Origin: Cherax quadricarinatus
Taxonomy: Eukaryota > Arthropoda > Malacostraca > Decapoda > Parastacidae
DNA: 64,000 nucleotides
Direction: 5' to 3'
NCBI RefSeq assembly: GCF_038502225.1
Contig: NC_091293.1
Location: 14,628,747-14,692,746 of the forward strand
Part shown: in pieces, positions 26,334 to 41,774 of the stretch
Position numbering within the stretch: position 1 is the first letter of the stretch
Layout of the letters: each line of letters starts with the position of its first letter
Notes under the pieces: generated by a model
The model's database searches: none
Seen by the model: the letters and a program-made list of their open reading frames with translations, nothing else
What the model was told of the DNA's origin: nothing
Made by a program: the position numbers and the translations under genes

Positions 26334-27505
26334 CCTGCACTTGTCAGTAATCTTATCTCATCTATCTTATTTCTTAGACTCCTACTATTTGTATAGTAAA
26401 CCTTAAGGGAGCTAGTCACTCGTTACCCTCTGTGTGTGTTGATCAATTGCTTTGCATTTACTATCAACTTTATTTTGAATATTGACTTCTAAACATATCT
26501 CTGAGGTATCCTGGTTATACCTTTTGTTTTCAACCCTAGTACTGCAGCTTCATTGTTTCCCACAGACACTCGTACCTCTATAATCTATCAGTTTAAAGTC
26601 CTAGACATGTCACCAATAACTCCCTCAATCGAAATGGCTAATGCAACCACTCCAGCCCCAGAGAGATGAACCCCATCCCTTGCATTCATATCACGTTTGC
26701 CATAGAATGTGTCCCAGTTATCAATGAATGGAATTGCAAGTTAATTGCAGTACCTGTCTAGCCAGCAATTTATTCCAATTGCCCTAGATATCCATTCGTT
26801 TCCCACTCCCCTTTTAGGCAAGATGCTACATATGATTGGGATCCCTCCCTTAGACCTGACTACATCTATGACTGACCTGTACTTATCTAGCAAGTCCTGT
26901 CTCCTGCCATTCCCGATGTCATTTTCACGAGCACTAAGACAGATAATGGGCTCGTTCCCATTGCCTGACATAATATTATCCAACCTGCTGACTAGGTAAC
27001 CAACACCAGCGCCTGGGAGGCACACCATCTCTCTGACCTTTCTATCTTTGTTACTAAAAGCACAGTCCATATATTTTACCTGAGAATCTCCCACAGTTAG
27101 AATATTCTTATCATGATTAGCAGTGGAATCAATGGTACCTTTAATCTCACTAACCACTGAAGTACACTCGTCCTGGAGAACAGAGAATCGATTTCCTACC
27201 TTCACATCTTCTCTATTAACCTTCCTTAACATCCTTCGTCCTGAATTGTGAACCACTTGACACTCTTGACACTTAAAGCGGCTGCCACCCTCCAAATCAC
27301 TGCTGGTAACTTTTTCCTCCTCACCAGCTACAACCATCTCACACTCACTCCAAAACCCATCTAGACGAAGCTTCAGCCTCCTATTTTCTTCCTGAAAGAG
27401 TAGAATCTCCATCTTCAACACCTTAACGTGGGATTCTAAAACACTACAACAAGCCATGGTGCTAGGTAACACCCCACGCTAATCCCAGACAGCTTAGGAC
27501 AGGTA
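26334..27505 (-). mobile_element. CR1-A LINE, 5' segment
   Basis: This continues the copy interrupted at 22338. It begins (right of CR1-B) inside the endonuclease N-terminus, with TNSRSLRNKIDEIR, then the ORF1-ORF2 spacer, ORF1, and a short 5' leader reaching about 27505. Only about 20 bp separate it from the next (TA)n tract, so the true 5' end may be missing. Confidence 0.88.
26741..27457 (-). pseudogene. CR1-A ORF1, esterase-type, degenerate
   Basis: It starts at an ATG at 27457 ([20 protein letters not shown]), which fits the N-terminus lacking in CR1-B. A short heptad-like stretch and a C-x2-C pair (KCQECQVVH) precede VGDSQVKYMD. The GGND block is damaged (SARENDIGNG), with both glycines replaced. 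The frame stops near 26741, before the Asp-His block, whose remains continue to about 26600 in another frame. It is not functional. Confidence 0.88.
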
Positions 27506-27523
27506 AAACCACATGTATAAGTG

Positions 27524-27766
<243 letters not shown>

Positions 27767-28151
27767 GTCGTGCCGAATAGGCAGAACTTGCGATCTTGGC
27801 TTAAATAGCAACGCTCATCTTGCCATATAGGACAAGCGAAAATTTGTGTCTGCAATAATTTTGCCAAAATCGTTCTGAACCTAACGAAATAAATACATTT
27901 CATTGTGTTTGTTTAGTATTAAATTACTGTAAGGAAATCTAAAATATATTTAGTTGGGTTATGCTAAAATAAATTGCTCTTGTTATAACAAGGTTAGGTA
28001 AGTTTTCTCAGTTTCTTTTGGTGCAAAATTAAAAAAAATTATATTAACATTAATGAAAAAAATATATCTTTAAACGTATAAGAGAAAATTTTGGAAAGGG
28101 TTTAATTTCATATGAGTTCTTGCTAATTGACCAGTTTTACATATTCGGCAC

Positions 28152-28154
<3 letters not shown>
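27767..28154 (+). mobile_element. TA-MITE copy 2, complete
   Basis: 388 bp, bounded by GTCGTGCCGAATA and its exact inverse TATTCGGCACGAC, with (TA)n on both sides. The interior is AT-rich with no coding frame. The same interior recurs in seven further copies. Confidence 0.93.

Positions 28155-28241
<87 letters not shown>
28155..28241. repeat. (TA)n microsatellite
   Basis: A pure TA tract between MITE copy 2 and a PLE end. Confidence 0.97.
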
Positions 28242-29263
<1,022 letters not shown>

Positions 29264-29480
29264 AGGTACCACCTCTAGAACTGTCCTAGGGACGCTAATC
29301 CTCAGAGAAAAGAATAAACTTGCTTCAGGGAAAACTCAAGGTTCTCCTTGAAGCTGTTTGAGAATTTTCTCCGACCACCCTCTATATTTAATTAATATAT
29401 ATTTTATTTAAAGACAAAATACATTGACAAAACATTCACAAAGATACAAGAGAAAGTAAAACAACATAGGTAACTCAGAG

Positions 29481-30930
29481 CTACAACTCGAATACTTTGT
29501 CCAGCTCCCCGGCGTTGGGCCGCGTGCCCAGAATGCTGCAGGCATTTCCTCTCTGGATCGCAACACTGAGTCTCTGAAAGAAGAAGCTGGTCGCTCTGTG
29601 GTCCTTAGTTTCTATGATGAGCTTTTCACCCAGCTCTTTGAGGAACTTTAGAGCACACTTGCCCCATGTTCCAAGGGTCTCCGACCCTATTGGGATAAAG
29701 TTATAGCAAGGGGGAAGGTCTTCTTATTTGCGGATCTTCTGGGTCTCCCTGTGGCTGGCAGCTCCACCCCCTTCCACTACAGAGTATGGCAAGTAGGTGT
29801 CTGCCAATTTGGCAACACAGGTGTAGTCCCAGGCAATCTGCTTTCCTTCCTTCCAAGGTAGCATAGTGGCTTCATCAGGACGCTTTTGACTTCTGTCAGA
29901 CCTCTGCACTTGGGGTTCCCGTTGAGCTGGGCAACGGGCTGTGGCGAGGCTTCTCTTTATGATGTCATTGATCTCCTCATGCCTGGCATACTTCCCTTCT
30001 GCTGTGTGACACACGAGACCATGAAGTCCGAATTGATCAGCTGTCGCCCTGCCGCAAATACACCTATGTTCAGTGAGGATGGGGGCGGCTAGGCGAAGAA
30101 CAACACCAATCCGAATTGCCTGTGGGTCTAGTCGAGTGCTCAAGGAGGAATTGGGAACAGCTAGCAGGAAATCTCCCGAGTGTGGTGCCTTCACTGCCAG
30201 GAGACGAACTTTGTCCTTTCCTGAGGCGTTGGAGAGCACTGTGTTAGCAATTTTTTCCATGATCGGTTTGTCCCAGTGGGACTGTTTGTGTTCTTTGGGA
30301 GGAGCTGGTGTACTGGAGGAATCTGTTAGGGTGTCCCACCGAATCACTGCTTCAGTAAACCTGGGGTCTTGAGCTCCTACCACGTCTCTCAAGCGTTTGG
30401 GAACAATCTTCTTGACTAATGCACTGGAAGCCAAACACGAAGACAGAAAAGCAGGTAAAGCAACATGCATTGCTTTGCGCACCCCTATACCTCCCAGTCG
30501 CACTGGGAGGGCTGCCTGATCCCATTGCTAATCCTCTAGTGACATGTTCAGTGCCTTCTTAAAGGTTGACCTCAGGTGTGCGTCATATTCATCGAGTGTT
30601 GGGTTGTCAAAAGAGGGTGCACACCTCAGGAAGTAAGTGAGTCTTGGAATAGTAAGGCACCTTGTGAGGAGATACAGAGCATCATGGGCATCAAGATTGC
30701 TTATTCTCTCCTCCATTCTCATCAGGTCCTTCAATTTGTCCTTGAGGACTGTGTCGATGGCCTGGTGACCTAGCGGTGCTCCCAAGAGGGTACCTTTGGA
30801 CGGAGTGGTAGTAGAGACTTCTGGGAGGATTCTTCGCACAGCATTGATTATTTCCTGGTTCGCCATGATGATTTCACACTTGGAGGGATTGAGGATGAGT
30901 CCCAAGTCTTCATACCAGGGAAATAATGAG
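29481..30930 (-). pseudogene. Retroelement RT thumb, zinc motif and nuclease-like C-terminus
   Basis: One minus-strand frame from about 30930 to the TAG at 29481-29483, broken by an in-frame TAG (near 30526) and TAA (near 29722). The first part is RT-like (LGLILNPSKCEIIM, LLGAPLGH, YLLTRCLTIPRLTYFLR). Then LGGIGVRKAMHVALPAFLSS, a possible zinc motif CICGRATADQFGLHGLVC, and KRPDEATMLPW, AWDYTC and PIGSETLGTWG. The order zinc motif, RPD, W-D-x-T, E-T suggests a PD-(D/E)XK-like endonuclease, as in R2/NeSL-type elements. That is inference; the clade is not settled. The catalytic palm is missing, cut off at the junction near 30935. Confidence 0.7.
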
Positions 30931-30947
30931 GTTTTGTGAAAAGTAAT

Positions 30948-32606
30948 CTTTAAACCAACAGGTAATTGATCCCACTAGAAATGAAAATACCCTGGATTTG
31001 ATATTCACAAACAACGAGGAACTGATCAGAGACATAACAGCTTCCAAAACTATTTACTCTGATCATAACATCATAGAGGTTCAAACTAGTATTAACTCAG
31101 GGGTGGTAAACTGCATCACTAAAGTTAGAGATGGGATGTTCAGTAAGTTTAATTTTAACAACTATAGAATTAACTGGGAAAAAATAAACCAAGAGCTATC
31201 AGACATACCCTGGGAATCAGACATGAGCACCTTAAATCCCCACCAGTGCCTAGAGAAGCTGAATACAGAAGCATACAAAGTATGTATGAAACATGTACCA
31301 TTAAGGAAACCCAGAGGAAGATCAGATATATAGAGAGAGCGTAGGAGATGGTACAGAAGAAGGAAACAGATTACTGAACTGCTTAAAAACACAAATATGC
31401 TACAACAGAGGAAAGATAGACTTAGCAGAGAGATCACTAAATTAGAGCAAAAACTTAGGATGTCATACCTCACAGAAGAAGTACAAAGGGAACAAAAGGC
31501 CATACAGGATATTGCAAGAAACCCAAAATATTTCTATTCCTACGCAAAATCCAAGCTAAGAACTACCTGTAGAATTGGACCACTACTGAGAGGAGACTCA
31601 TATACTGACGATGAACAGGAAATGAGTGAAATCCTAAAAGAACAGTATGAGTCGGTGTTCAGCAACCCACTAAATGACAGTAAGGTAGAAAATGCAGAAA
31701 TATTTTTCACTTCAGAAGAAGGCCACACAGACCAACTAACTGACATTAGTACAAATCCCATAGATTTCGAAAAAGAAATAGAAAACATGCCCACTCACTC
31801 AGCACCTGGACCAGATTCATGGAATGCTCTATTTATAAAGAAGTGCAAAGTACCACTAGCACGAGCCCTCAGTATTCTTTGGAGAAAGAGCTTAGATCTA
31901 GGTGAAATACCGGAGGCCTTAAAGAGTGCAGACGTAGCTCCTTTGCACAAGGGAGGCAGTAGAGCACTAGCTAAAAATTACAGACCAGTGGCCCTAACCT
32001 CTCACATAATAAAAATCTTCGAAAGAGTGATGAGACGGCAGGTTACAAATTTCATGGACCAGCACAACCATCACAACCCGAACCAGCATGGTTTTAGAGC
32101 AGGACGATCATGTCTGTCACAGCTGCTGAACCATTATGACAGAATTACGGAGGCACTGGAAGACGACCAAAACACAGATGTGATTTACACAGATTTTGCA
32201 AAGGCGTTTGACAAATGCGATCATGGGGTGACAGCGCACAAAATGAAGACCATAGGCATTACGGGGAAGGTAGGCAGATGGATTTTCGGTTTCCTAACAC
32301 ACAGAACACAAAAAGTAGTAGTGAACAGGGCAAGATCCGGCATCACCGAGGTCAAAAGCTCAGTGCCCCAAGGCACTGTCCTGGCACCTCTGCTGTTCCT
32401 CATCCTCATAGCAGACATAGACGAAAACACCCGGCACACTTTTGTATCAACATTTCCAGATGACACTAAAATAAGCATGAAAGTCAGTACGGTAGAGGAC
32501 ACTGAAAAAGTACAAGAAGACATAAACAGGGTTTTCCAGTGGGAAGTGGAAAATAACATGACGTTCAATGGTGATAAGTTCCAGCTGCTTAGGTATGGAA
32601 AGACCT
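30948..32606 (+). pseudogene. LINE endonuclease end and reverse transcriptase
   Basis: The frame opens at 30948. The endonuclease end (YSDHNIIEVQTSI) is followed by an in-frame TAG at 31331-31333; the frame then continues to 32606. RT blocks: HSAPGPDSWNALFIKKC, LHKGGSRALAKNYRPVA, NQHGFRAGRSCLSQLL, YTDFAKAFDKCDH, SSVPQGTVLAPLLFL and TFPDDTKISM. FPDD keeps both aspartates but has Pro where Ala is usual. The rest of the RT lies in other frames at 32617-33318. Confidence 0.88.
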
Positions 32607-32616
32607 AGGAATAATT

Positions 32617-33318
32617 ATGTCACCGGACCTTTCTTTTAAAGACCATAACAAGACAAAGATCACGACAGCCAGGAAGATGACTGAGTGGGTATTGAGAACT
32701 TTCAAAACAAGGGAAACAATGCCGATGGTGACACTCTTCAAATCGCTAGTGCTCCCTCACTTAGAGGGAGCACTAGCTCCCTTTAAGGGGTCGTCAGCAC
32801 GGAGCTGACGGCCACGTTCAGGGCAGGAGAAATATCAGAGTTGGAACAAATACAGAGATCGTTTACGGCTCACATTGAGCCAGTAAAGCACCTAAACTAC
32901 TGGGAACGCATGCAAGTCTTGAACATGTACTCAATGGAGCGGAGGAGAGAGAAGTACATAATAATATATACCTGGAAGGTACTCGAGGGCTTGGTCCCAA
33001 ATCTGCACACTGCCATAACAACATACTGAAGTGAGAGATATGGGAGCAGTGAGGAGCAGGGGTGCGGTGGGGACAATAAGGGAACACTGTATCAACATCC
33101 GGGGTCCCAGACTTTTCAACATCTTACCAGAAGATATCAGAAACACTGCTGGAACAAGTGTTGAAGCCTTCAAGAGGAAACTAGACAAGTATCTTCACCA
33201 GGTGCCAGATCAACCAGGCTGTGATGGATATGTGGGGCAACGGGCCTCCAGCAGCAACAGCCTGGTTGGCCAGGTTAGCACCAGACGAGCCTGGCCCATG
33301 GCCGGGCTCAGAGAGTAG
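32617..33318 (+). pseudogene. LINE RT C-terminal region, frame-shifted
   Basis: Three overlapping pieces give the thumb and tail: LVLPHLEGALAPF (32617-32808), EQIQRSFTAHIEPVKHLNYW and RRREKYIIIYTWKVLEGLVP (32841-33029), and HCINIRGPRLFNILPEDIRN (33031-33318). Each lies in a different frame, so several indels separate them. Confidence 0.8.
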
Positions 33319-33353
33319 ATATACTCTCGAAATTCTTCAAAGGTATATCAAAG

Positions 33354-33929
<576 letters not shown>

Positions 33930-33930
<1 letters not shown>

Positions 33931-35290
33931 GATGACATGTGATAGAGTGGATAAGGAGAAATGTGGTAGATGTTGCAAGTATATGGAATAGGTAATTATT
34001 AAATGTTGTAAAGAGCTTTTATGAGGATAGTGAGGCTCAGGTTAGAGTGTGTAGAAGAGAGGTAGACTACTTCTCGGTAAAAGTAGGTCTTAGACAGGGA
34101 TGTATAATGTCGCAATGGTTATTTAACATATTTATAGATGAGGTTGTAAAAGAAGTAAATGCTAAGGAGTTGGGGAGAGGAGTGAGATTAAATTATGGGG
34201 GATCAAATACAAAATAGGAGTTGACACAGTTACTTTTTGCTAATGATATTGTGCTTTTGGGAAATTCTAAAAAAAATTGCTAATGTTAGTGGACGAGTTT
34301 GGGAGGGTGTATAAAGGTAGAAAGTTGACAGTGAACATAGATAAGAATAAGGTGATGAGAGCATCAAACGATTTAGATATATAAAAAATTAGATATCACA
34401 TTAGACGGAGGGAATATGGAAGAAGTGAATGTTTTCAGATATTTTGGAGTTGATCTTTCAGCGGATGGGTTTATGAAGGATGAGGTAAACCAGAGAATTG
34501 ATGAAGGAAAAAAGGTGAGTGGTGCGTTGAGGTATCTGGGGAGACAAAGAACATTATCCACTGACGTAAAGAAGGAATGTACGATTGTATAGTGGTATCA
34601 TCACTCTTATATGGGTGTGAAGCATGGGTTGTAAATGCTGCAGCGAGGAGGCAGCTGGAGGCAGTGGAGATGTCGTATCTAAGGGCAATGTGTGGTATAA
34701 ATATTATGCAGAGAATTCGTAGTGCAGAAATTAGGAGCAGAAGTGGAGTTACAAAAAGTATTATTCAGAGGGGTGAAGAGAGGTTGTTGAGGTGGTTTGG
34801 TTATTTAGAGAGAACAGAACAATGTAGAATGACTTGGAGAGCGTATAAATCTGTAGGGGAAGGAGGCGGGGTAGGGGTCTTCCCCGAAAAAGATGGAGGG
34901 AGGTGATAAAGGAGGTTTTGTGGGCGAGAGGCTTAGAGTTCCAGCAAGCATGCGTGAGTGTGTTAGATAGGAATATATGGAGACGAATATTTTTGGGCAC
35001 CTGACGAGCTGTTGGAGTGTGAGCAAGTTAATATTTTGTGAAGGGATTCAGGGAAATCTGTTAGCCGGACTTTAGTCCCAGAAATGGGAAGCACAATGTC
35101 TGCATATTAACGGAGGGGTTTAGAATATTGGCAGTTTGAAGGAACGTCTAAACTGTCGTACCTTAACATCTCTGCAAAGACAGTGAATATGTAAGAATGA
35201 TTGTGAAAGTGATGAATGATGATGAAAGCTTTTCTTCGGGGGGGGGGGTCTTTCTTTTCGGGTCACTCTGCCTCGGTGGGAAACGGCCAA
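33930..35290 (+). mobile_element. Non-LTR element with FA(D/N)D RT, 3' half and 3' UTR
   Basis: The coding relic runs to about 34910. The tail to about 35290 ends with GTCACTCTGCCTCGGTGGGA, which I recall as a common 3' end of a decapod LINE; that recollection is unverified. The N-terminal half of what seems to be the same family lies at 53181-53734. The clade (RTE-like or another) is uncertain. Confidence 0.7.
33965..34910 (+). pseudogene. LINE RT palm to C-terminus, decayed
   Basis: With frame changes the translation shows VGLRQGCIMS, LFNIFIDEVVKEVNA, LLFANDIVLLG (Asn replaces the first catalytic Asp) and FRYFGVDLSADG. The longest clean piece (34577-34906) has SSLLYGCEAWVVNAAARRQ, MSYLRAMCGI and ERLLRWFGYLERTEQ. 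It is broken by in-frame stops (for example near 34218 and 34380) and an A-run near 34270. Confidence 0.8.

Positions 35291-36100
<810 letters not shown>

Positions 36101-36154
<54 letters not shown>
36101..36154. repeat. (TA)n spacer between two inverted MITE copies
   Basis: 54 bp of TA between copies 4 and 5. Confidence 0.95.
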
Positions 36155-36157
<3 letters not shown>

Positions 36158-36542
36158 ATGCCGAATAGGCAGAACTTGCGATCTTGGCTTAAATAGCAAC
36201 GCTCATCTTGCCATATAGGACAAGTGAAAATTTGTGCATGCAATAGTTTCGCCAAAATCATTCTGAACCTAACGAAAAAAATATATTTGATTGTGTTCGT
36301 TTAGTACTAAATTAATGTAAACGTATTTAAAATATATTTAGTTGGGTTAGGCTAAAATAAATTGTTCTTGTTATAATAAGGTTAGGTAAGTTTTCTAAGA
36401 TTCTTTTAGTGCAAAATTAAAAATTTTTGCATTAACATTAATTAAAAAAATATATCTTTAAACGTGTTAGAGAAAATTTCAGAAAGGGCTTAATTTTAAA
36501 TGAGTTCTTGCTAATTGACCAGTTTTACATATTCGGCACGAC
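36155..36542 (+). mobile_element. TA-MITE copy 5, complete
   Basis: 388 bp; left end GTCATGCCGAATA with one change, right end exact. With copy 4 it forms an inverted pair of about 830 bp with a TA centre. Confidence 0.93.
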
Positions 36543-37990
<1,448 letters not shown>

Positions 37991-38913
37991 TTTTTTTTTT
38001 TTTTTTTTATATAAATAATTTAAAAAATATACAATACATTAAATAATCATTGGATTACCTATCATTACATTCATAGTAAGTATAATTACAATTGTCAATA
38101 TATACACTAGAATGGTTATAAATATTCGTCAGTCCCCTATTCATTATGTACCTATCCCAAGGTAACACAAGAATATACAAATTCTTCGTTACCTTAATTA
38201 AAACCCTCTTATATACATTATAAACAAAGAGAAACTATTCATCAATAATATGCCTTAGTGTTTGATTTTATGTCAATAAAACCTTTGTAAAGACATAATA
38301 CATAAACAAGTGCATATATAACAAAATATCCAAAAACGAACGATATGTAATGAAACTGGTACTCAATTTACTTGACAACTGCAAAGATACAAAAATATTC
38401 AGTACATTACACAAAGGGTTCCACTTAATAGCATGAGATAATTCTGAATTGCCAAACAAGTAACATTATGCAACATACACACACCACATTCTTATCACAT
38501 ATACACACACATGAGAGATTATGTACACATAATACAAAATTGTTACCCTCATATCTGGTCATATTGCAAAACATATATCCCAGGAGACCCCAAGCAGAAC
38601 GTTACCAGGTATCATCCACATGGCTGATACAAGGAAAATATAAAATGAAAAACTATATATATAAGTTGCACAAGGTGCTTTTACATAACACCTGCCATGC
38701 AGTTCATGAGTTTGCTTCACAAGAGACCCACTCTCTTAATCACGTCAATTTAAGAACAAAAATTAGTTTCCAAGCAATAGTATATATATTTGTTTGAATA
38801 AAACATCATCCAAACTAACGATCATACCTATCATTTATACATTAAACCGCACCCATACCAATCGTATGCCACCTTCACTCACACATATTCAAGAAGCCAG
38901 CCTCGTGTACCCT
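37991..38913 (-). other. Tx1-like LINE 3' untranslated region with poly-A
   Basis: The T run 37991-38008 is a poly-A tail on the minus strand, placing the 3' end of the Tx1-like element here. The rest is AT-rich with no coding frame, up to the end of ORF2 at 38914. The tail abuts truncated MITE copy 8. Confidence 0.8.
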
Positions 38914-41769
38914 TTAAGGTATTAACTCCCATAAATCCCTGACCTTGAATCTGCAATATCCCTTTGAAAATAAGAAAAACCATCTGTTTCCCGTAATGTC
39001 TTTATTTCTCTGCTGTGTACCATAAAATATCGCTACCAGTGCTCTGATTCTCTCCCTCACAGATAAATGCCTATATACCCATGACGTATATACAAAATCC
39101 GTCACTAAATATCCGATTGCATTCTGTACCGGTGTTTCGACCCCCCCCCCCCACATCTAAACTTAAAGCTCTTAAGACACTAAACCCACCCCCACCCACC
39201 ATTCTTAACACCTTACCAAACCACAACCTTACGTGTTCCAATCTCTTACAGAAATAAACTGCATGAAAGACCGTATCAGGATCTCCACACACACAACACA
39301 GCCCCCCCTCCTGCACGCGCCTATTCGCTAAAACTTCCCCGGACGGCAGTATATTATGTAAAAATTTAAACATTATCTCCCTGACCTTGGCTCGTAACCT
39401 TAATGCTTTTAAACGACCCCATATGTCCTTCCATGCATACATTGGATATATTCCCTCCACCTTAGCCACTACCTCCCTGCCCTCTACCAGTGCCAATTTG
39501 CCGATCTTGATCTTGCGTGGATCTTTTACATAAATTAACATCCTCAACATGTCCTCACATCTCTTTACATCCGTGCCGGTCAACCAACGTACCAAGTCCC
39601 GTCTTATCCAGGTCAAACCCGTGCCAGCCATTCTACCCTCTCTCAAGTAGCTATGCTTGACATACATGCCTAACATCCTATTATGCAGATTCATTAGCCC
39701 CAGGCCACCCCAGCCAACCAGAAGCGACACCACATCCCTCGTTAACCAATCACATCCTGAACCCCAAATATATCTATATACACGCGTTAACATACGCTTT
39801 TCATCATATGGATGTAACGGATAAATACATGCCACATGCCACAACTTACTGAACAAAATCACATTCACCACAATTGCGCGCTGATGTATAGACAAGCCTC
39901 CTTCCCTCAAACCTGTTAAACGACCTAAAACCCTCTCTACAGCCTCACTTGAATTCACCTTCCTCGCATCCTGTATGTTATCCCTATGCACAATCCCACA
40001 CACCTTAATTTGATTTACTAAAGGCCAGCCTTCCCTCTGGCCTAATACCACACCCGCACAATCCCCCACCTCCATAAGCATTGATTTTTCCTTATTAACC
40101 GTCATTCCGGTTGCTTTCCCGAAACATTCCACCAATTCGCTCACTTTTCCTAAAACCTTGGCTCCACGAAATAAAACCGTAGTGTCGTCCACGTAACCTA
40201 TAATTCCTGATTGTACCCCCACCCAACCTTGCTTGTCATCCTGTCGTACAATCCCCCTCACGGCTCTAAAAAACGGGTCCTGAATCAACGCAAAAAGAAT
40301 TTGTGATATAGGACACCCCTGCCGTAATCCCCTATGCATCCTAACAACTTTTCCCAACCTACCGTTTACCTGCACCCTAAACGTAGCCTGCTCGTACAAA
40401 ACCTGTGCCCAACTAACAATTTCCTTTCCGAAACCTTGCCACTGCATAAACTTCCATAATGCATCTCTCTCCACGCAATCGTATGCAGCGTGCCAATCTA
40501 AAGCTAATATTCCACCCTTATTACCCCTCCCGCTTTCCTCAATGAACCTGCGAATAATTCCTTGTCCCACACACATAGATCGTCCTGGCACACCATATTG
40601 TCCCTCGTCCAGAACTCTCTCCAAAACCCGTTTTATCCTATTTCCTAATAATTTCGCAAAAATTTTATAGTCGCCACACATTAATGAAATTGCCCTATAA
40701 TTATGTATATAATTCCCAGATTTTTTTTTCGGGACTAGAACAACCACCCCTGTTCTTTGTTGCTGTCCCATAATGCCACTACTTTTCATGGCATTAAATA
40801 ATATCACCAAAAAATAGCGAATACAATCCCAATTGTCCTTGTAAAAATCACAAGGGATTCCGTCAATCCCCGGCGACTTCCCTACACTCATACCCTCCAC
40901 AGCTAACCTAATCTCTTCTTCACTTATAGGTCCATTCAAAGCCAACCTGTCCATGTACTCTAGATTACAACGTACATATTCACCCATTTCTCCCAGCGCC
41001 CCCTTAGAAATCCCAGCATTTTTGTATTGCAATTCATACCATGCGTCTACAAAGGTATTCATAGCCTCCGTTGACCGAAGGACCTGCCCCCTACTAAAGT
41101 TTCCCAATGACTCCTGAACCTCTAATCCCATTAATTCTGTCGCCTTACGGCGTCTGCCCTGCTCTCGCAAGACAAACGCCGAAGGACGGTCACCCCATAA
41201 AACCTCATCAATTCCACTTGCTATCCGCGCTGCATCAAAAATACGATTGTGAAAGTCTCTAATTAAGCGTTTTAAATTTTCAATTTCAACCACCAGATAC
41301 ACTCCCCCACCCTTTGTATAACATGCTTGCATTTGATTTTCAAGATAGTTCAAGAGCCCATACTGCATTCTCTTGTCTTCTTTTCCTTGCTGCTGATAAA
41401 AATTCCTCACCTTCACCTTACCGACAGTATCCCACCATTCGACTATATCAATTCCCTCCTGCCATTCAGCCCACCATCCTCTCCAAGCACTCACAAAATC
41501 TTCCCTCACACCTCTTTTGTGCATTAAACCCACATTCAACTTCCAGAAACCTCTGTAACGCCTCGGTAATCCTACCCAGTCAACATCCACCATAACACCT
41601 CTGTGATCAGAAAAGCTCACATTTAGCACACGTACACTCCTGACGCTGACACCTCTAGAAACGTATATGCGATCCAGTCTTGCCGCATACTCCCTTCTAA
41701 CGAACGTATGCATGACCCCACCCACCTCATCCCCCCCCCACATCCGTAACATTAACACTCCGCAAAAGG
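38914..41769 (-). pseudogene. Tx1-like LINE ORF2, endonuclease end, RT and C-terminal zinc motif
   Basis: The main open stretch (895 codons, 41758-39071) has endonuclease blocks ARLDRIYVS and SFSDHRGVMVDVDW, then RT: GKSPGIDGIPCDFYKDNWD, VVLVPKKKSGNYIHNYRAI, DEGQYGVPGRSM, HRGLRQGCPISQILFALI and GYVDDTTVLFRG with both aspartates. Near the C-terminus CCVCGDPDTVFHAVYFC is the zinc motif of L1/Tx1 elements. Two frameshifts lie in C-runs, at 41731-41739 and about 39140-39151; the true C-terminus (ending KVRDLWELIP) lies in the other frame at 39156-38914. The N-terminus continues at 50001, across the BEL insertion. Confidence 0.92.
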
Positions 41770-41774
41770 TCCCC
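41770..41774. repeat. Target-site duplication TCCCC, left copy
   Basis: TCCCC directly precedes the left LTR and recurs directly after the right LTR at 50001-50005. Five bases is usual for BEL/Pao and gypsy integrases. Confidence 0.9.

Larger units (their letters stand above)
30948..33320 (+). mobile_element. CR1/L2-group LINE, 5'-truncated
   Basis: A plus-strand non-LTR element beginning inside its endonuclease (LNQQVIDPTRNENTLDLIF), directly against the opposite-strand retroelement on the left. RT and C-terminal sequence follow, and the element ends near 33320, about 40 bp before a (TA)n. It differs from the two CR1 copies and from the stacked LINE, so it is a third LINE lineage of this group. 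Confidence 0.85.

Noticed and set aside
32215..32568. Frames overlapping the 30948-32606 RT on both strands
   Set aside because: Shadows of the RT, whose conserved blocks lie in one frame only.
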